NCBI RefSeq assembly: GCF_009930795.1
Contig: NZ_CP017146.1
Coordinates: forward strand, 1,240,001-1,304,000
DNA: 64,000 bases
Direction of reading: 5' to 3'
From: Marisediminicola antarctica
GTDB taxonomy: Bacteria; Actinomycetota; Actinomycetes; Actinomycetales; Microbacteriaceae
Shown here piece after piece: positions 36,622 to 45,081 of the stretch; position 1 is the first letter of the stretch; each line of letters starts with the position of its first letter. The notes beneath the pieces are model-generated. The model saw only the letters and a program-made list of their open reading frames with translations. It was not told the DNA's origin and did no database searches. Made by a program: the position numbers and the translations under genes.

Positions 36622-36642
36622 GGGGGGGGGGTGGGGGAGGGT
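36622..36642. repeat. G-rich homopolymer tract between fruA and ptsH
   Basis: Ten consecutive G, then T, five G, A, three G on the + strand. It lies directly before the ptsH ribosome site and reads as a poly-C tract in the mRNA. It could form a G-quadruplex on the template strand or vary in length by slippage. Confidence 0.75.
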
Positions 36643-38669
36643 CAGGCGGCGACGGGACCCCGGGCGGGTTCGACGGCGGCGACCGGGGTCTTCGTCGTCC
36701 AGCGCTTGAGGGCGATCACGGTGAGGGCCGAGATGACCATACCGACCAGGATGGCGACAACGAACATCGTCAGGTTGCCGATTGCGAAGAAGACGAACAG
36801 GCCCCCGTGGGGCGCCTGCGACGTGACGTCGGCGGCCATGATGATCGCTCCCGTCGTTGCTCCACCGAGGATGCCGGCGGGGATGACGCGCAGCGGGTCC
36901 GCCGCGGCGAACGGGATGGCGCCCTCAGAGATGAACGCGGCCCCGAGCAGCCAGGCGGCCTTGCCGTTCTCCCGCTCGATCGGGCTGAACAGCTTGCGGT
37001 CGAGCACCGTGGCCAGGGCCATCGCGAGCGGCGGGACCATTCCGGCGGCCATGACCGCGGCCATGATGTTCCAGGGGGCCTGGTTGTCGATCGATCCGGC
37101 GGCGAGCCCGGCGACGGCGAAGGCGTAGGCGACCTTGTTCACCGGACCGCCGAGGTCGAGGCACATCATGGTGCCGAGGATCACGCCGAGCAGGATCGCC
37201 GAGACGCCGGTGAGGCCCGACAGCCAGTCGTTGAGGCCGCCCATAAGCGTCGCGATCGGTCCGCCGAGCAGCACGATCATCAGACCGGATGCGCCGATCG
37301 ACGCGAATAGCGGGATGATCACGACAGGCATGAGGCTGCGAAGCCAGCGCGGAACGTCGATGCGACCGATCCAGTAGGCGATCGCGCCAGCGAGCAGGCC
37401 GCCGACGAGTCCGCCGATGAAGCCGGCGTTCATGAGCAGCGCCACGGCGCCGGCGACGAAACCGGGTGCGATCCCGGGCCGGTCGGCGATCGCGTAGGCG
37501 ATGTAGCCGGCGAGGGCCGGAACGAGGAAGCCCATCGACGCCGCACCGATCATGAAGAACACGGCGCCGAAGTAGGTGGCGGCTCCGCCCGCGGGCAGGT
37601 TCCAGAGGGTGTTGTTGACGATGATGTCTGCGGCGTTGTCGGTGATGTCATAGCCGCCGAGCAGGAAGCCCAGCGCGATGAGCAGTCCGCCGCCGGCGAC
37701 GAACGGGATCATGTAGCTGACGCCGGTGAGCAGCCAGCGCTTGAGCTTCAGGCCGATGTGCTCGTCCACGCCTCCACCTGCGCTCGCCGATGCCTGACCG
37801 GTGTCGGCCACGCGCGCTGCATTGGGGTTGGATGCTGCGGCGATCGCCTCGGCGATCATCGTGTCGGGGGCGTCGATGCCGCGCTTGACGGGCGACTGCA
37901 CGACGGGCTTTCCCGCGAACCGTCCCTTGTCGCGCACGTCGACGTCGACGGCGAAGATGACTGCGGATGCTGCGGCGATGAGCGCCGGGTCGAGTGGCTT
38001 GGCGCCGGAGGAGCCCTGCGTCTCCACGTGCAGAGTGACGCCGGCGCGGTCGGCCGCGGCAACGAGGGCGTCGGCGGCCATGTAGGTGTGCGCGATACCG
38101 GTCGGGCAGGCTGTGACGGCGACGAGCACCGGGCGGTCGGCATGCGCGGCGGGCGCCGCGACGGGCGCTGCGGCGGATGCCACGGTGGATGCCGCGCCAG
38201 CTGTCGGTGCGGCGGGCCCATCGGCGACGGCCTCGTCGACGAGGCGCACGATGTCGTCCGGCGTCTTCGCCGAGCGGAGGGCACCGACGAACTCGGGCTT
38301 GATGAGCGAGCGCGCGAGCTTCGACAGCAGCGTGAGGTGGGCCTGGTCGGCGCCATCCGGTGCGGCGATGAAGAAGATCAGGTCGGCGGGGCCGTCCGGG
38401 GCGCCGAAGTCGACCGCGGGTGCCGGTCGTGCCATCGCGAGGGTCGGCTCGGTCACGGCCGACGAGCGGCAGTGGGGGATGGCGATGCCGCCGGGGATCC
38501 CGGTGTCGGTCTGGGACTCGCGCTTCCACGCGTCGGCGAACAGCGCCTCGACGTCGGTCGCGCGGCCCGATTCGACGACGCGGCTGGCGAGGTACCGGAT
38601 GACACCGGCACGATCGGTGCCGAGGTCCGTATCCAGGCTCACGAGCCCGGGTGTGATGAGTGACGACAA
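36642..38669 (-). CDS. fruA: PTS fructose transporter subunit IIABC
   Basis: 675-residue fused fructose permease that imports fructose as fructose 1-phosphate. EIIA (residues ~1-145) has the phospho-His in GIAIPHCRS. An Ala-rich linker follows, then EIIB (~170-270) with the phospho-Cys in VAVTACPTGIAHTYMAADAL. EIIC (from ~310) is a membrane domain starting LLTGVSYMIPFVAGGGLLIA. TTG 38669 is chosen because AGGAG lies six bases upstream and no ATG/GTG fits the EIIA N-terminus; this is a rare start. It is 29 bases after fruK. Confidence 0.93.
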   Translation of the reverse strand: MSSLITPGLVSLDTDLGTDRAGVIRYLASRVVESGRATDVEALFADAWKRESQTDTGIPGGIAIPHCRSSAVTEPTLAMARPAPAVDFGAPDGPADLIFFIAAPDGADQAHLTLLSKLARSLIKPEFVGALRSAKTPDDIVRLVDEAVADGPAAPTAGAASTVASAAAPVAAPAAHADRPVLVAVTACPTGIAHTYMAADALVAAADRAGVTLHVETQGSSGAKPLDPALIAAASAVIFAVDVDVRDKGRFAGKPVVQSPVKRGIDAPDTMIAEAIAAASNPNAARVADTGQASASAGGGVDEHIGLKLKRWLLTGVSYMIPFVAGGGLLIALGFLLGGYDITDNAADIIVNNTLWNLPAGGAATYFGAVFFMIGAASMGFLVPALAGYIAYAIADRPGIAPGFVAGAVALLMNAGFIGGLVGGLLAGAIAYWIGRIDVPRWLRSLMPVVIIPLFASIGASGLMIVLLGGPIATLMGGLNDWLSGLTGVSAILLGVILGTMMCLDLGGPVNKVAYAFAVAGLAAGSIDNQAPWNIMAAVMAAGMVPPLAMALATVLDRKLFSPIERENGKAAWLLGAAFISEGAIPFAAADPLRVIPAGILGGATTGAIIMAADVTSQAPHGGLFVFFAIGNLTMFVVAILVGMVISALTVIALKRWTTKTPVAAVEPARGPVAA

Positions 38670-38698
38670 TGTATTCTCCTGACTAATTTCTCTGGGGT

Positions 38699-39670
38699 TT
38701 AGTGATCTGCGGTGATCGGGGTGAGGTTTTCGACCAGGGCCGTTTCGGGGTGTGTCTGGTCGAGCGATGGCATGGTGCTTCCCGAAAGTGAGGCGGCGGC
38801 GGTGCCGTGGGCGACCGCCTGGGCGAGGCGCAGCCCGGGCGAGTCGCCGCGGCGGTCGGCGAGCAGGTACCCCGCGAGCGAGGAGTCGCCGGCGCCGACG
38901 GTGCTGCGCACATCGATCGGCGGCATCCGCGCGAACCAGCCGCCGGCCTCGGTGACGAGCACGGCGCCCTTTCCACCGAGGGTGGCGAGAACCGCGCGGC
39001 ATCCGCGGGCGAGGAGCAGCTGTGCGGCGGCCAACGCCTGCATCGGGTCCGCCTCGAGGCTGTGCTCATCGCCGTAGCCGGTGAGCTCGGCGAGCTCCTC
39101 GGCGTTGGGCTTCACGAGGTCGATGCCCACCCCGGAGTCGAGGAGCGCGGCGAACGGAGCGCCGGAGGAGTCGACCGCGATGCGGGGAGTGCTGCCGTTG
39201 CCGGCTGCGCGCACCGCGCGGACGACCCGCGCGTAGAAGTCGACGGGAAGGCCGGGCGGCAGCGATCCGGCGAGGATGAGCCACTCGGCCTGGCGCGACT
39301 GCGATACGACGACGTCGATGAGCGCCGTCTCGTCCGCCACGGTGAGCGTCGGGCCGGGCTCGTTGATCTTCGTCGTCGTGCCATCGGGTTCGGTGAGTGT
39401 GATGTTCGAGCGGATGCGCTCCGCGATGCCGAAGCTCACGGTGGGGATCCGCTCACCGCGCAACGCGACGAGCATCGGGTCGGCGGCGTCTCCGGGAAGC
39501 ACGGCGATCGTGTCGATGCCCGAGGCGATGAGTGCCCTCGAGACGTTGACGCCCTTGCCGCCGGGCTGCTCGCGGGTGGCCGATGCGCGCTGCACGTCGC
39601 CGCGGGCGAGTCTGCCGATCAGCTCGATTGTGCGGTCGAGGCTCGGGTTGGCGGTGAGGGTGACGATCAT
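38699..39670 (-). CDS. fruK: 1-Phosphofructokinase
   Basis: 323-residue PfkB-family kinase that converts fructose 1-phosphate to fructose 1,6-bisphosphate. N-terminal VTLTANPSLDRTIEL is typical; GGKGVNVSRAL and the C-terminal catalytic base in TVGAGDSSLAGYL are present. ATG 39670 overlaps the regulator stop by 4 bases. It sits between the DeoR regulator and the EIIABC permease, the standard fru order. Confidence 0.95.
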   Translation of the reverse strand: MIVTLTANPSLDRTIELIGRLARGDVQRASATREQPGGKGVNVSRALIASGIDTIAVLPGDAADPMLVALRGERIPTVSFGIAERIRSNITLTEPDGTTTKINEPGPTLTVADETALIDVVVSQSRQAEWLILAGSLPPGLPVDFYARVVRAVRAAGNGSTPRIAVDSSGAPFAALLDSGVGIDLVKPNAEELAELTGYGDEHSLEADPMQALAAAQLLLARGCRAVLATLGGKGAVLVTEAGGWFARMPPIDVRSTVGAGDSSLAGYLLADRRGDSPGLRLAQAVAHGTAAASLSGSTMPSLDQTHPETALVENLTPITADH

Positions 39671-40455
39671 GCGACCATCACCTCCACTCCGGCGTCGTCG
39701 AGCGCGGCGGACAGGTCGCGCGCGGGGGAGCCGTCGGTAATGAGCATGTCGAGGTCGGCGAGGCCGGCGAACCGGACGAGCGTCTCCTCGCCGAGCTTCG
39801 TGGCATCGACGAGCCCGACCGCTCGCCGGGCGCCCAGGGTGAATGCGGTCTTCACGGCTGACTCCTCTTCGTCGGGGGTGCTGAGCCCGAATTCGGCGTG
39901 CACCCCGTTGGCGCCGATGAAGGCGATGTCAGGGCGCAAGCGGGCGAGCTGCGCGATGGTGGTCGATCCGACGGCCGCACTCGTGATGCCGCGGAGGCGT
40001 CCGCCGAGCAGATTCACCTCGATGTCGGGGTTGTCGGCGACGGTGAGCGCGATGCGCACCGAGTTGGTGATGACGACGAGCGACTGGTGCGGGGCATCCG
40101 GCTTCCAGTGCGCGATGTGCTCAGCGAGCCGGCCCGTCGTGGTGCCGGCGTCAATCGCGATCGCGCCGCTGAAGGATGCCGGGATGAGCGTCATGGCCGT
40201 TGCGGCAATGCGCTCCTTCGCGTCGGCGTTGCGGCTCAGCCGCGACGGGACGCTCTCCTCGAGCCGACTGGTCAGGGAGGCCGCGACGGCGCCGCCGTGG
40301 ACGCGACGCAGCACGCCGCGCGTCTCGAGCTGGGCGAGGTCGCGGCGTACGGTCTCGCTCGTCACGTCGAACTCGCGGGCCAGGTCGACGACGGCGACGC
40401 GTCCCGTCTCGGTCACGCGGCGTTCGACCAGGTCCTGTCGCTCTTCTGCGTACAC
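39667..40455 (-). CDS. fruR: DeoR/GlpR family regulator of the fructose operon
   Basis: 262-residue repressor. The N-terminal DeoR helix-turn-helix (RQDLVERRVTETGRVAVVDL, SETVRRDLAQLETRGVLRRV) is followed by the DeoRC sugar-phosphate isomerase-like domain (GAIAIDAGTTTGRLAEHI, FIGANGVHAEFGLSTPDEEE). Fructose 1-phosphate is the likely effector. GTG 40455 has AAAGGAG upstream. It is the first gene of the fru operon; the AT-rich region 40480-40565 should hold the promoter and its operators. Confidence 0.92.
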   Translation of the reverse strand: MYAEERQDLVERRVTETGRVAVVDLAREFDVTSETVRRDLAQLETRGVLRRVHGGAVAASLTSRLEESVPSRLSRNADAKERIAATAMTLIPASFSGAIAIDAGTTTGRLAEHIAHWKPDAPHQSLVVITNSVRIALTVADNPDIEVNLLGGRLRGITSAAVGSTTIAQLARLRPDIAFIGANGVHAEFGLSTPDEEESAVKTAFTLGARRAVGLVDATKLGEETLVRFAGLADLDMLITDGSPARDLSAALDDAGVEVMVA

Positions 40456-40479
40456 GTGTTGTCTCCTTTGACTGAGCGC

Positions 40480-40565
40480 CCGCGAAGCGCTTTCTGCGTT
40501 TGTGTGAGATTAGCGACATAAACCAACTAAAGCAACACATTCACACAGAAAACAACAAACAGATT
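40480..40565 (-). promoter_or_regulatory. fru operon promoter region
   Basis: An unusually AT-rich stretch upstream of fruR. On the coding strand it carries repeated TGTGT/TTGTT words (TGTTTGTTGTTTTCTGTGTG, ATGTGTTGC, GGTTTATGTCGC). DeoR-family repressors often bind such T/G-rich direct repeats. The exact -35/-10 boxes could not be fixed. Confidence 0.45.
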
Positions 40566-40574
40566 TTGGCTCTG

Positions 40575-40833
40575 CTTTCATCATTCAGGAGGTGGGGTGG
40601 TCGGCGGGATCGGTGACCCTGTCACTATTCAGGAGCGGGCCGGAGTCAGCGGAGGGCCGGGCACACGAAAACTCCTGATCACGCGAAAATTGTGCGCTGA
40701 AGGCCGGTTGACGCGCAACATGCAGCATCCGCGCCGCAGTGTCCGCCGCCGCCCCGTCAGCACTCCTGAATGATGAGAGCAGCCGTGGCGCCTCCGCGGC
40801 CGAGCCCGCCTCATCACTCCTGAATGATGAAAG
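40575..40833. repeat. TIR-bounded palindromic repeat element, copy 3
   Basis: 259 bp bounded by exact CTTTCATCATTCAGGAG / CTCCTGAATGATGAAAG. Extra internal copies of the core lie at 40626-40635 (ATTCAGGAGC), 40671-40678 (ACTCCTGA) and 40761-40778 (ACTCCTGAATGATGAGAG). It lies between the 3' end of an aldo/keto reductase gene and the fru promoter. No open reading frame or target duplication seen. Confidence 0.85.
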
Positions 40834-40863
40834 AGACGTGATGAACGAGACGGGGCCGACAGG

Positions 40864-41706
40864 TTAAGTGCTGAGTCGGGCGATCTGGTCGGCGGTCAGC
40901 ACGAGGTCAGCGGCACGGGCCGAATCGCGGATGCTGGCCGGCCGGCGCGCCCCCGGAATCGCGATCATCGTGTGCTGCAACGCGAGCTCCCAGGCCAGAA
41001 TGACCCGCTGCGGGCTCACGCTGAGCTCCGCCGCGATCTCGGCCGCCACCGGGAACGCGTCGGCGATCTCGCCCGCGCGGGACGCGCCGCCGAGCGGACC
41101 CCAGGCGAGGAACGCGATCTCGTGCTCGGCGCAGTAGTCGAGCTCGTTCTCGCTCGAGCGGTAGGAGGGCGAGAACTGGTTCTGCACCGACGCGAGCCGG
41201 CCGCCGAGCACGTGGTCGGCTGACCGGATCTGCGCGGTCGTTGCGTTCGAGACGCCGGCGAGGCGGATGACCCCCTCCTCCTGCAGCTCACGCAGGGCGC
41301 CGACCGACTCCTCCCACGGCACGCCGGGGTCGGGGCGGTGCAGCTGGTAGAGCCCGATCGCGTCGACGCCGAGTCGCTTCGCCGAGGCGCGCGCCGCCGC
41401 CTTGAGGTGCTCCGGGGTGCCGTTGCGGTCCGATGGACCGCCGGCACGGTAGACGAGCCCGCCCTTCGTCGCGACAAGCACCTCCTCGCCCCGGCCGGCC
41501 AGCGCCGACGCGACGAGCTCCTCGTTGTGTCCTTGCGCATCCGAGGTGTACGCATCGGCGGTGTCGATCAGTGTGACGCCAGCGTCGAGCGCGGCGTGGA
41601 TCGTGGCGATCGCGGCATCGCGATCCGGGCGCCCGGGAATGGACAGGGGCATCGCGCCCAGCCCGATCGCGCTGACCTTGACGTCTCCGATGCGGCGATA
41701 TCTCAT
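40864..41706 (-). CDS. Aldo/keto reductase
   Basis: 280-residue AKR of the AKR11-13-like group. Catalytic residues: Asp48 and Tyr53 (TLIDTADAYTSD), Lys81 (LVATKGGL) and His123 (YQLHRPDP). The NADPH-binding end has IAIPGARRPASIRDSARAA. It reduces an unknown carbonyl. ATG 41706. It is monocistronic, 51 bases after the L,D-transpeptidase stop on the far side, and followed by the third repeat element. Confidence 0.9.
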   Translation of the reverse strand: MRYRRIGDVKVSAIGLGAMPLSIPGRPDRDAAIATIHAALDAGVTLIDTADAYTSDAQGHNEELVASALAGRGEEVLVATKGGLVYRAGGPSDRNGTPEHLKAAARASAKRLGVDAIGLYQLHRPDPGVPWEESVGALRELQEEGVIRLAGVSNATTAQIRSADHVLGGRLASVQNQFSPSYRSSENELDYCAEHEIAFLAWGPLGGASRAGEIADAFPVAAEIAAELSVSPQRVILAWELALQHTMIAIPGARRPASIRDSARAADLVLTADQIARLST

Positions 41707-41756
41707 TGTGCGAGCCTAGGCGAGCCTCCGCGTGGCGCCGGGCCAAGGCCGCCCGA

Positions 41757-42512
41757 TCACTCGATCGTGATCGGCGTGCCCAGCGGCAGAACCTGCGCAA
41801 GGGCGGTGATGATGTCGTTCGAGAGCCGGATGCATCCGTTGCTTGCCGCGGTGCCGATGCTCGCGGCGTCTTCGGTGCCGTGCAGCCCGATCTGGCCCGG
41901 ACCACCCCCGAAGCTTGTGAGCACGTCGGAGAAGGCCGACAGGCCGAAAGCGAACGGCCCGTAGCCGGCGTTGGTCGGCTCGAGAAGCTCGGTCAGATAG
42001 AAGGATCCGAGCGGCGTCGGGGTGCCACCGGTGCCGGTTGCCGCCGGGTAGGCCTCGACGAGCTCGTCGTTGCGAAACACCGACAGTGTGTTCTCTGCGG
42101 TCGACACGACGAGGCTGTACTCAAGCCGGGTCAGGCCCACCTCGCTGGCGCGGATCCAGCCCGTGCTGCCGTTAGGGCGCTGCGCCAGGGCGACCTGCAG
42201 CCAGTCGCCGCGGTCCTCCACGAGCAGGAAGGTCAGTGGGGCACCCGAAGAGATCGGGCTCGGGAGAGCGTCGACGAGCTCGCCGTCCGGAGCCGAGTGC
42301 ACGGCGACGCTGGCGCCGTCGGCAGTGGCCGCGATGCCGACCGGAGCGGGAGTCGGTGAGGGCGATGGGGCGGGCGAGCCGGGCGCGGATGCCGGAGCGG
42401 ATGGTGCCGGCCGGGCGGGTTCGGTGCTCGCGCACCCCACAAGGAGCGCGGCGCCGAGCATGGCGGAGACCGCCGCCGCGATCATCCCAGCGGGCCGCGC
42501 CCCTCGGATCAT
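41757..42512 (-). CDS. L,D-transpeptidase (YkuD) lipoprotein
   Basis: 251-residue secreted lipoprotein. The signal peptide ends in the lipobox LLVGC (Cys27), followed by a Pro/Ala/Ser-rich linker (PAPSAPASAPGSPAPSPSP) to about residue 60 and an SH3-like segment. The YkuD domain carries the catalytic HGTEDAASIGTAASNGCIRL (His and Cys). It would cross-link peptidoglycan 3-3 or attach proteins. ATG 42512 overlaps the stop of the DUF3494 gene by 4 bases, so the two are coupled. Confidence 0.92.
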   Translation of the reverse strand: MIRGARPAGMIAAAVSAMLGAALLVGCASTEPARPAPSAPASAPGSPAPSPSPTPAPVGIAATADGASVAVHSAPDGELVDALPSPISSGAPLTFLLVEDRGDWLQVALAQRPNGSTGWIRASEVGLTRLEYSLVVSTAENTLSVFRNDELVEAYPAATGTGGTPTPLGSFYLTELLEPTNAGYGPFAFGLSAFSDVLTSFGGGPGQIGLHGTEDAASIGTAASNGCIRLSNDIITALAQVLPLGTPITIE

Positions 42513-43318
42513 CCGGTGAACGTCGCGCGGCCCTGGACCGGCACGGCCGGAGGCGCTACGGGGGTGTCGTCGACCACAGTGGTGTCGCCGGCGCAGTCGG
42601 TGGGAACGGTAATGACGTTGGCGTCGAGCGTGACGGCACCGTTGCGGGCGAGAAGTCGGCCCTCGACCGTGGCGGCGGACTCGGCCGCGATAGAGGTCAG
42701 CGCGAGGACCGTTCCAACGAACTCCGAGCCGCTACCGAGTGTCGCGGAGCTGCCGACCTGCCAGAACACGTTGCAGGGGTTGATGTCACCCTGCAGGGCG
42801 ACACGGCTGCCGGACCCGGTGATCAGGGTGCTGGCGGCCTGGAAGATGAACACCGAGCTGGAGTCGCCGACGAGGGTGACGGTGCCGGTGAGCCCGAGAG
42901 CTCCGCCCGAGTAGACGCCCGACACGAGCTCGCGTCCGGTGAGGTCGATGATTCCGCTCTCGACCGGCAGGCGGCCGGCCGCGTCGTCAAACGCGATCGT
43001 GAGGTCGGCGTGCGCGCCGGCGGCGACGGCATCCGCGGAATGGATCTCGCCGTTGTTCACCAGTCCCGGCGGGAAGCCGGTCACGGCGGCGTCCGGACTG
43101 ACGCCGACGTCGCCGCTGATGACAGTCGGGGTATCGGTGTTAGTGACGGTCGTGCCGGCGAGAATGGCGAAGCTCTCGGCGGTCCCGAGCCCGATGGGCG
43201 CCTCCGCGGCGAACGCGGGTCGCGCGGACGGAGCGGTGGACAGGCCGACGGTGACCGCGACCGCGAGTGCGAGTGCGGTCAGGCGACGCGCCGACACCTT
43301 GGACGAGAAGTTCTTCAC
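42509..43318 (-). CDS. DUF3494 ice-binding family protein
   Basis: 269-residue secreted protein. A Sec signal peptide (basic VKNFSSKVSARRL, hydrophobic core, cleavage after AFA near residue 38) is followed by a DUF3494 beta-solenoid domain: LGTAESFAILAGTTVTNT, ISGDVGVSP, SGVYSGGALGLTGT, FIFQAASTLITGSGS and NPCNVFWQVGSSATLG. Members bind ice or act as adhesins; ice binding is not proven by sequence. The C-terminus (VDDTPVAPPAVPVQGRATFTG) lacks a sortase signal. GTG 43318 gives a proper signal peptide. It is coupled to the L,D-transpeptidase gene. Confidence 0.92.
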   Translation of the reverse strand: MKNFSSKVSARRLTALALAVAVTVGLSTAPSARPAFAAEAPIGLGTAESFAILAGTTVTNTDTPTVISGDVGVSPDAAVTGFPPGLVNNGEIHSADAVAAGAHADLTIAFDDAAGRLPVESGIIDLTGRELVSGVYSGGALGLTGTVTLVGDSSSVFIFQAASTLITGSGSRVALQGDINPCNVFWQVGSSATLGSGSEFVGTVLALTSIAAESAATVEGRLLARNGAVTLDANVITVPTDCAGDTTVVDDTPVAPPAVPVQGRATFTG

Positions 43319-43488
43319 GGTGGATCCCCCGAATTTTCTAGCGCGGGTGTGCGCCGCTGTGGGACGCAACATCGCGCACCCCTGTTAATCGCACAGCACA
43401 CCACGTTCCGAGCCGCACCCACTAGCGTTCGGCCCGCCCCGACCCCCTCGTCCATAACACCGGGCTCACGCCGAATAGGATGGAGCGC

Positions 43489-45081
43489 ATGGCCGCTGGA
43501 GACTCTTTCTATATCGCGACCCCCATCTTCTACGTCAACGACGTTCCGCACATCGGGCACGCGTATACCGAGGTGGCGGCGGACGTTCTGGCCAGGTGGC
43601 ACCGGCAGAGCGGTGACGACACTTGGCTGCTGACGGGAACCGACGAGCACGGGCAGAAGATTCTGCGCACCGCCGTCGCGAACGACTCGACCCCGCAGGC
43701 CTGGGCCGACAAGCTCGTCAACGAGTCGTGGCTGCCGCTGCTGCAGACGATCAACATCGACAACGACGACTTCATCCGCACGACCGACGAGCGGCACGAG
43801 TCCGCGGTCAAGATCTTTCTGCAGAAGCTCTACGACGACGGCTTCATCTACTCGGGCGAGTACGAGGGCTACTACTGCGTCGGCTGCGAGGAGTACAAGC
43901 AGCTCGACGACCTCCTCGAGGCCGAGTCCGGCGACTACGCCGGCCAACTCGTGTGCAAGATCCACACCCGCCCGGTGGAGGTGCTCAAGGAGCGCAACTA
44001 CTTCTTCAGGATGAGCGACTTCCAGCAGAAGCTGCTCGATCTCTACGAGTCCCGCCCGGACTTCCTCCAGCCCGACAGCGTGCGCAACGAGATCATCCAG
44101 TTCGTGAAGTCGGGACTGCAGGACCTCTCGATCTCCCGCTCGAGCTTCGACTGGGGAATCAAGATCCCGTGGGACGACAGCCACGTGCTCTACGTCTGGT
44201 TCGACGCGCTGCTCAACTACATCACCGCGATCGGCTACGGCTCCGACGACGACAACTTCCGCCGCCGCTGGCCCGCCACGCAGCTCGTCGGCAAGGACAT
44301 CGCCCGCTTCCACGCCGTCATCTGGCCCGCCATGCTGATGGCCGCCGGCCTCGAGGTGCCCACGCGCGTCTTCGGCCACGGCTGGCTGCTCGTCGGCGGC
44401 GAGAAGATGTCGAAGTCGAAGCTCACCGGTATCGCGCCGAGCCAGATCACCGAGACCTTCGGCGTCGACGCGTTCCGTTACTACTTCATGAGCGCGATCA
44501 ACTTCGGGCAAGACGGCTCGTTCAGCTGGGAAGACCTCGCGGCACGCTACCAGTCCGAACTCGCCAACGGCTTCGGCAACCTCGCCTCCCGCGTCATCGC
44601 GATGGTCAATAAGTACTTCGACGGTGCCATCCCGAGCCCGGCCGACTACACCGAAGCCGACCTGGGCATCCAGTGGGTTGTGAAGCAGGCTGCGGAGAAG
44701 GCGGATGCCGCAATCCAGCGCCTCGCCATCCACGAGGCCATCGCGGCCGTGTGGACGATCGTCGACGAGCTGAACGGCTACATCACCCTCCAGGAGCCGT
44801 GGGCACTCGCCAAAGACGAGGCCAACCGCCCCCGCCTCGGCACCGTGCTCTACACCGCCGCCGAGGGGCTGCGCGCGCTCGCCGTGCTGCTGTCGCCCGT
44901 CATGCCCGACTCGACCCACAAGCTATGGAGCGCGATCGGCGCGGCCCCCGAGCTCGGGCACCTCACCGACCAGGTGATCGTGGATGCCGGGCACTGGGGC
45001 CAGCTGCCGCCCGCGAGCCGGGTGCACTCGATCGACGCGCTGTTCCCGCGCATCGAATCTCCGGAACCGGCGGGAGTATGA
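43489..45081 (+). CDS. metG: Methionyl-tRNA synthetase
   Basis: 530-residue class I aminoacyl-tRNA synthetase. HIGH is at residues 21-24, the KMSKS loop (KMSKSK) at ~306, and the connective domain has a CVGCEEYKQLDD zinc-knob region. The anticodon-binding helices (TLQEPWALAKD) are at the C-terminus. No C-terminal tRNA-binding domain, as usual for this length. ATG 43489 is preceded by AGGATGGAG; the ATG at 43480 lies inside that site. First gene of a metG-tatD-rsmA operon. Confidence 0.96.
   Translation: MAAGDSFYIATPIFYVNDVPHIGHAYTEVAADVLARWHRQSGDDTWLLTGTDEHGQKILRTAVANDSTPQAWADKLVNESWLPLLQTINIDNDDFIRTTDERHESAVKIFLQKLYDDGFIYSGEYEGYYCVGCEEYKQLDDLLEAESGDYAGQLVCKIHTRPVEVLKERNYFFRMSDFQQKLLDLYESRPDFLQPDSVRNEIIQFVKSGLQDLSISRSSFDWGIKIPWDDSHVLYVWFDALLNYITAIGYGSDDDNFRRRWPATQLVGKDIARFHAVIWPAMLMAAGLEVPTRVFGHGWLLVGGEKMSKSKLTGIAPSQITETFGVDAFRYYFMSAINFGQDGSFSWEDLAARYQSELANGFGNLASRVIAMVNKYFDGAIPSPADYTEADLGIQWVVKQAAEKADAAIQRLAIHEAIAAVWTIVDELNGYITLQEPWALAKDEANRPRLGTVLYTAAEGLRALAVLLSPVMPDSTHKLWSAIGAAPELGHLTDQVIVDAGHWGQLPPASRVHSIDALFPRIESPEPAGV

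Noticed and set aside
40456-40863. Hidden small gene or tRNA in the 408-bp gap
   Set aside because: No cloverleaf or start with a ribosome site was seen. The region is explained by the fru promoter and repeat copy 3.
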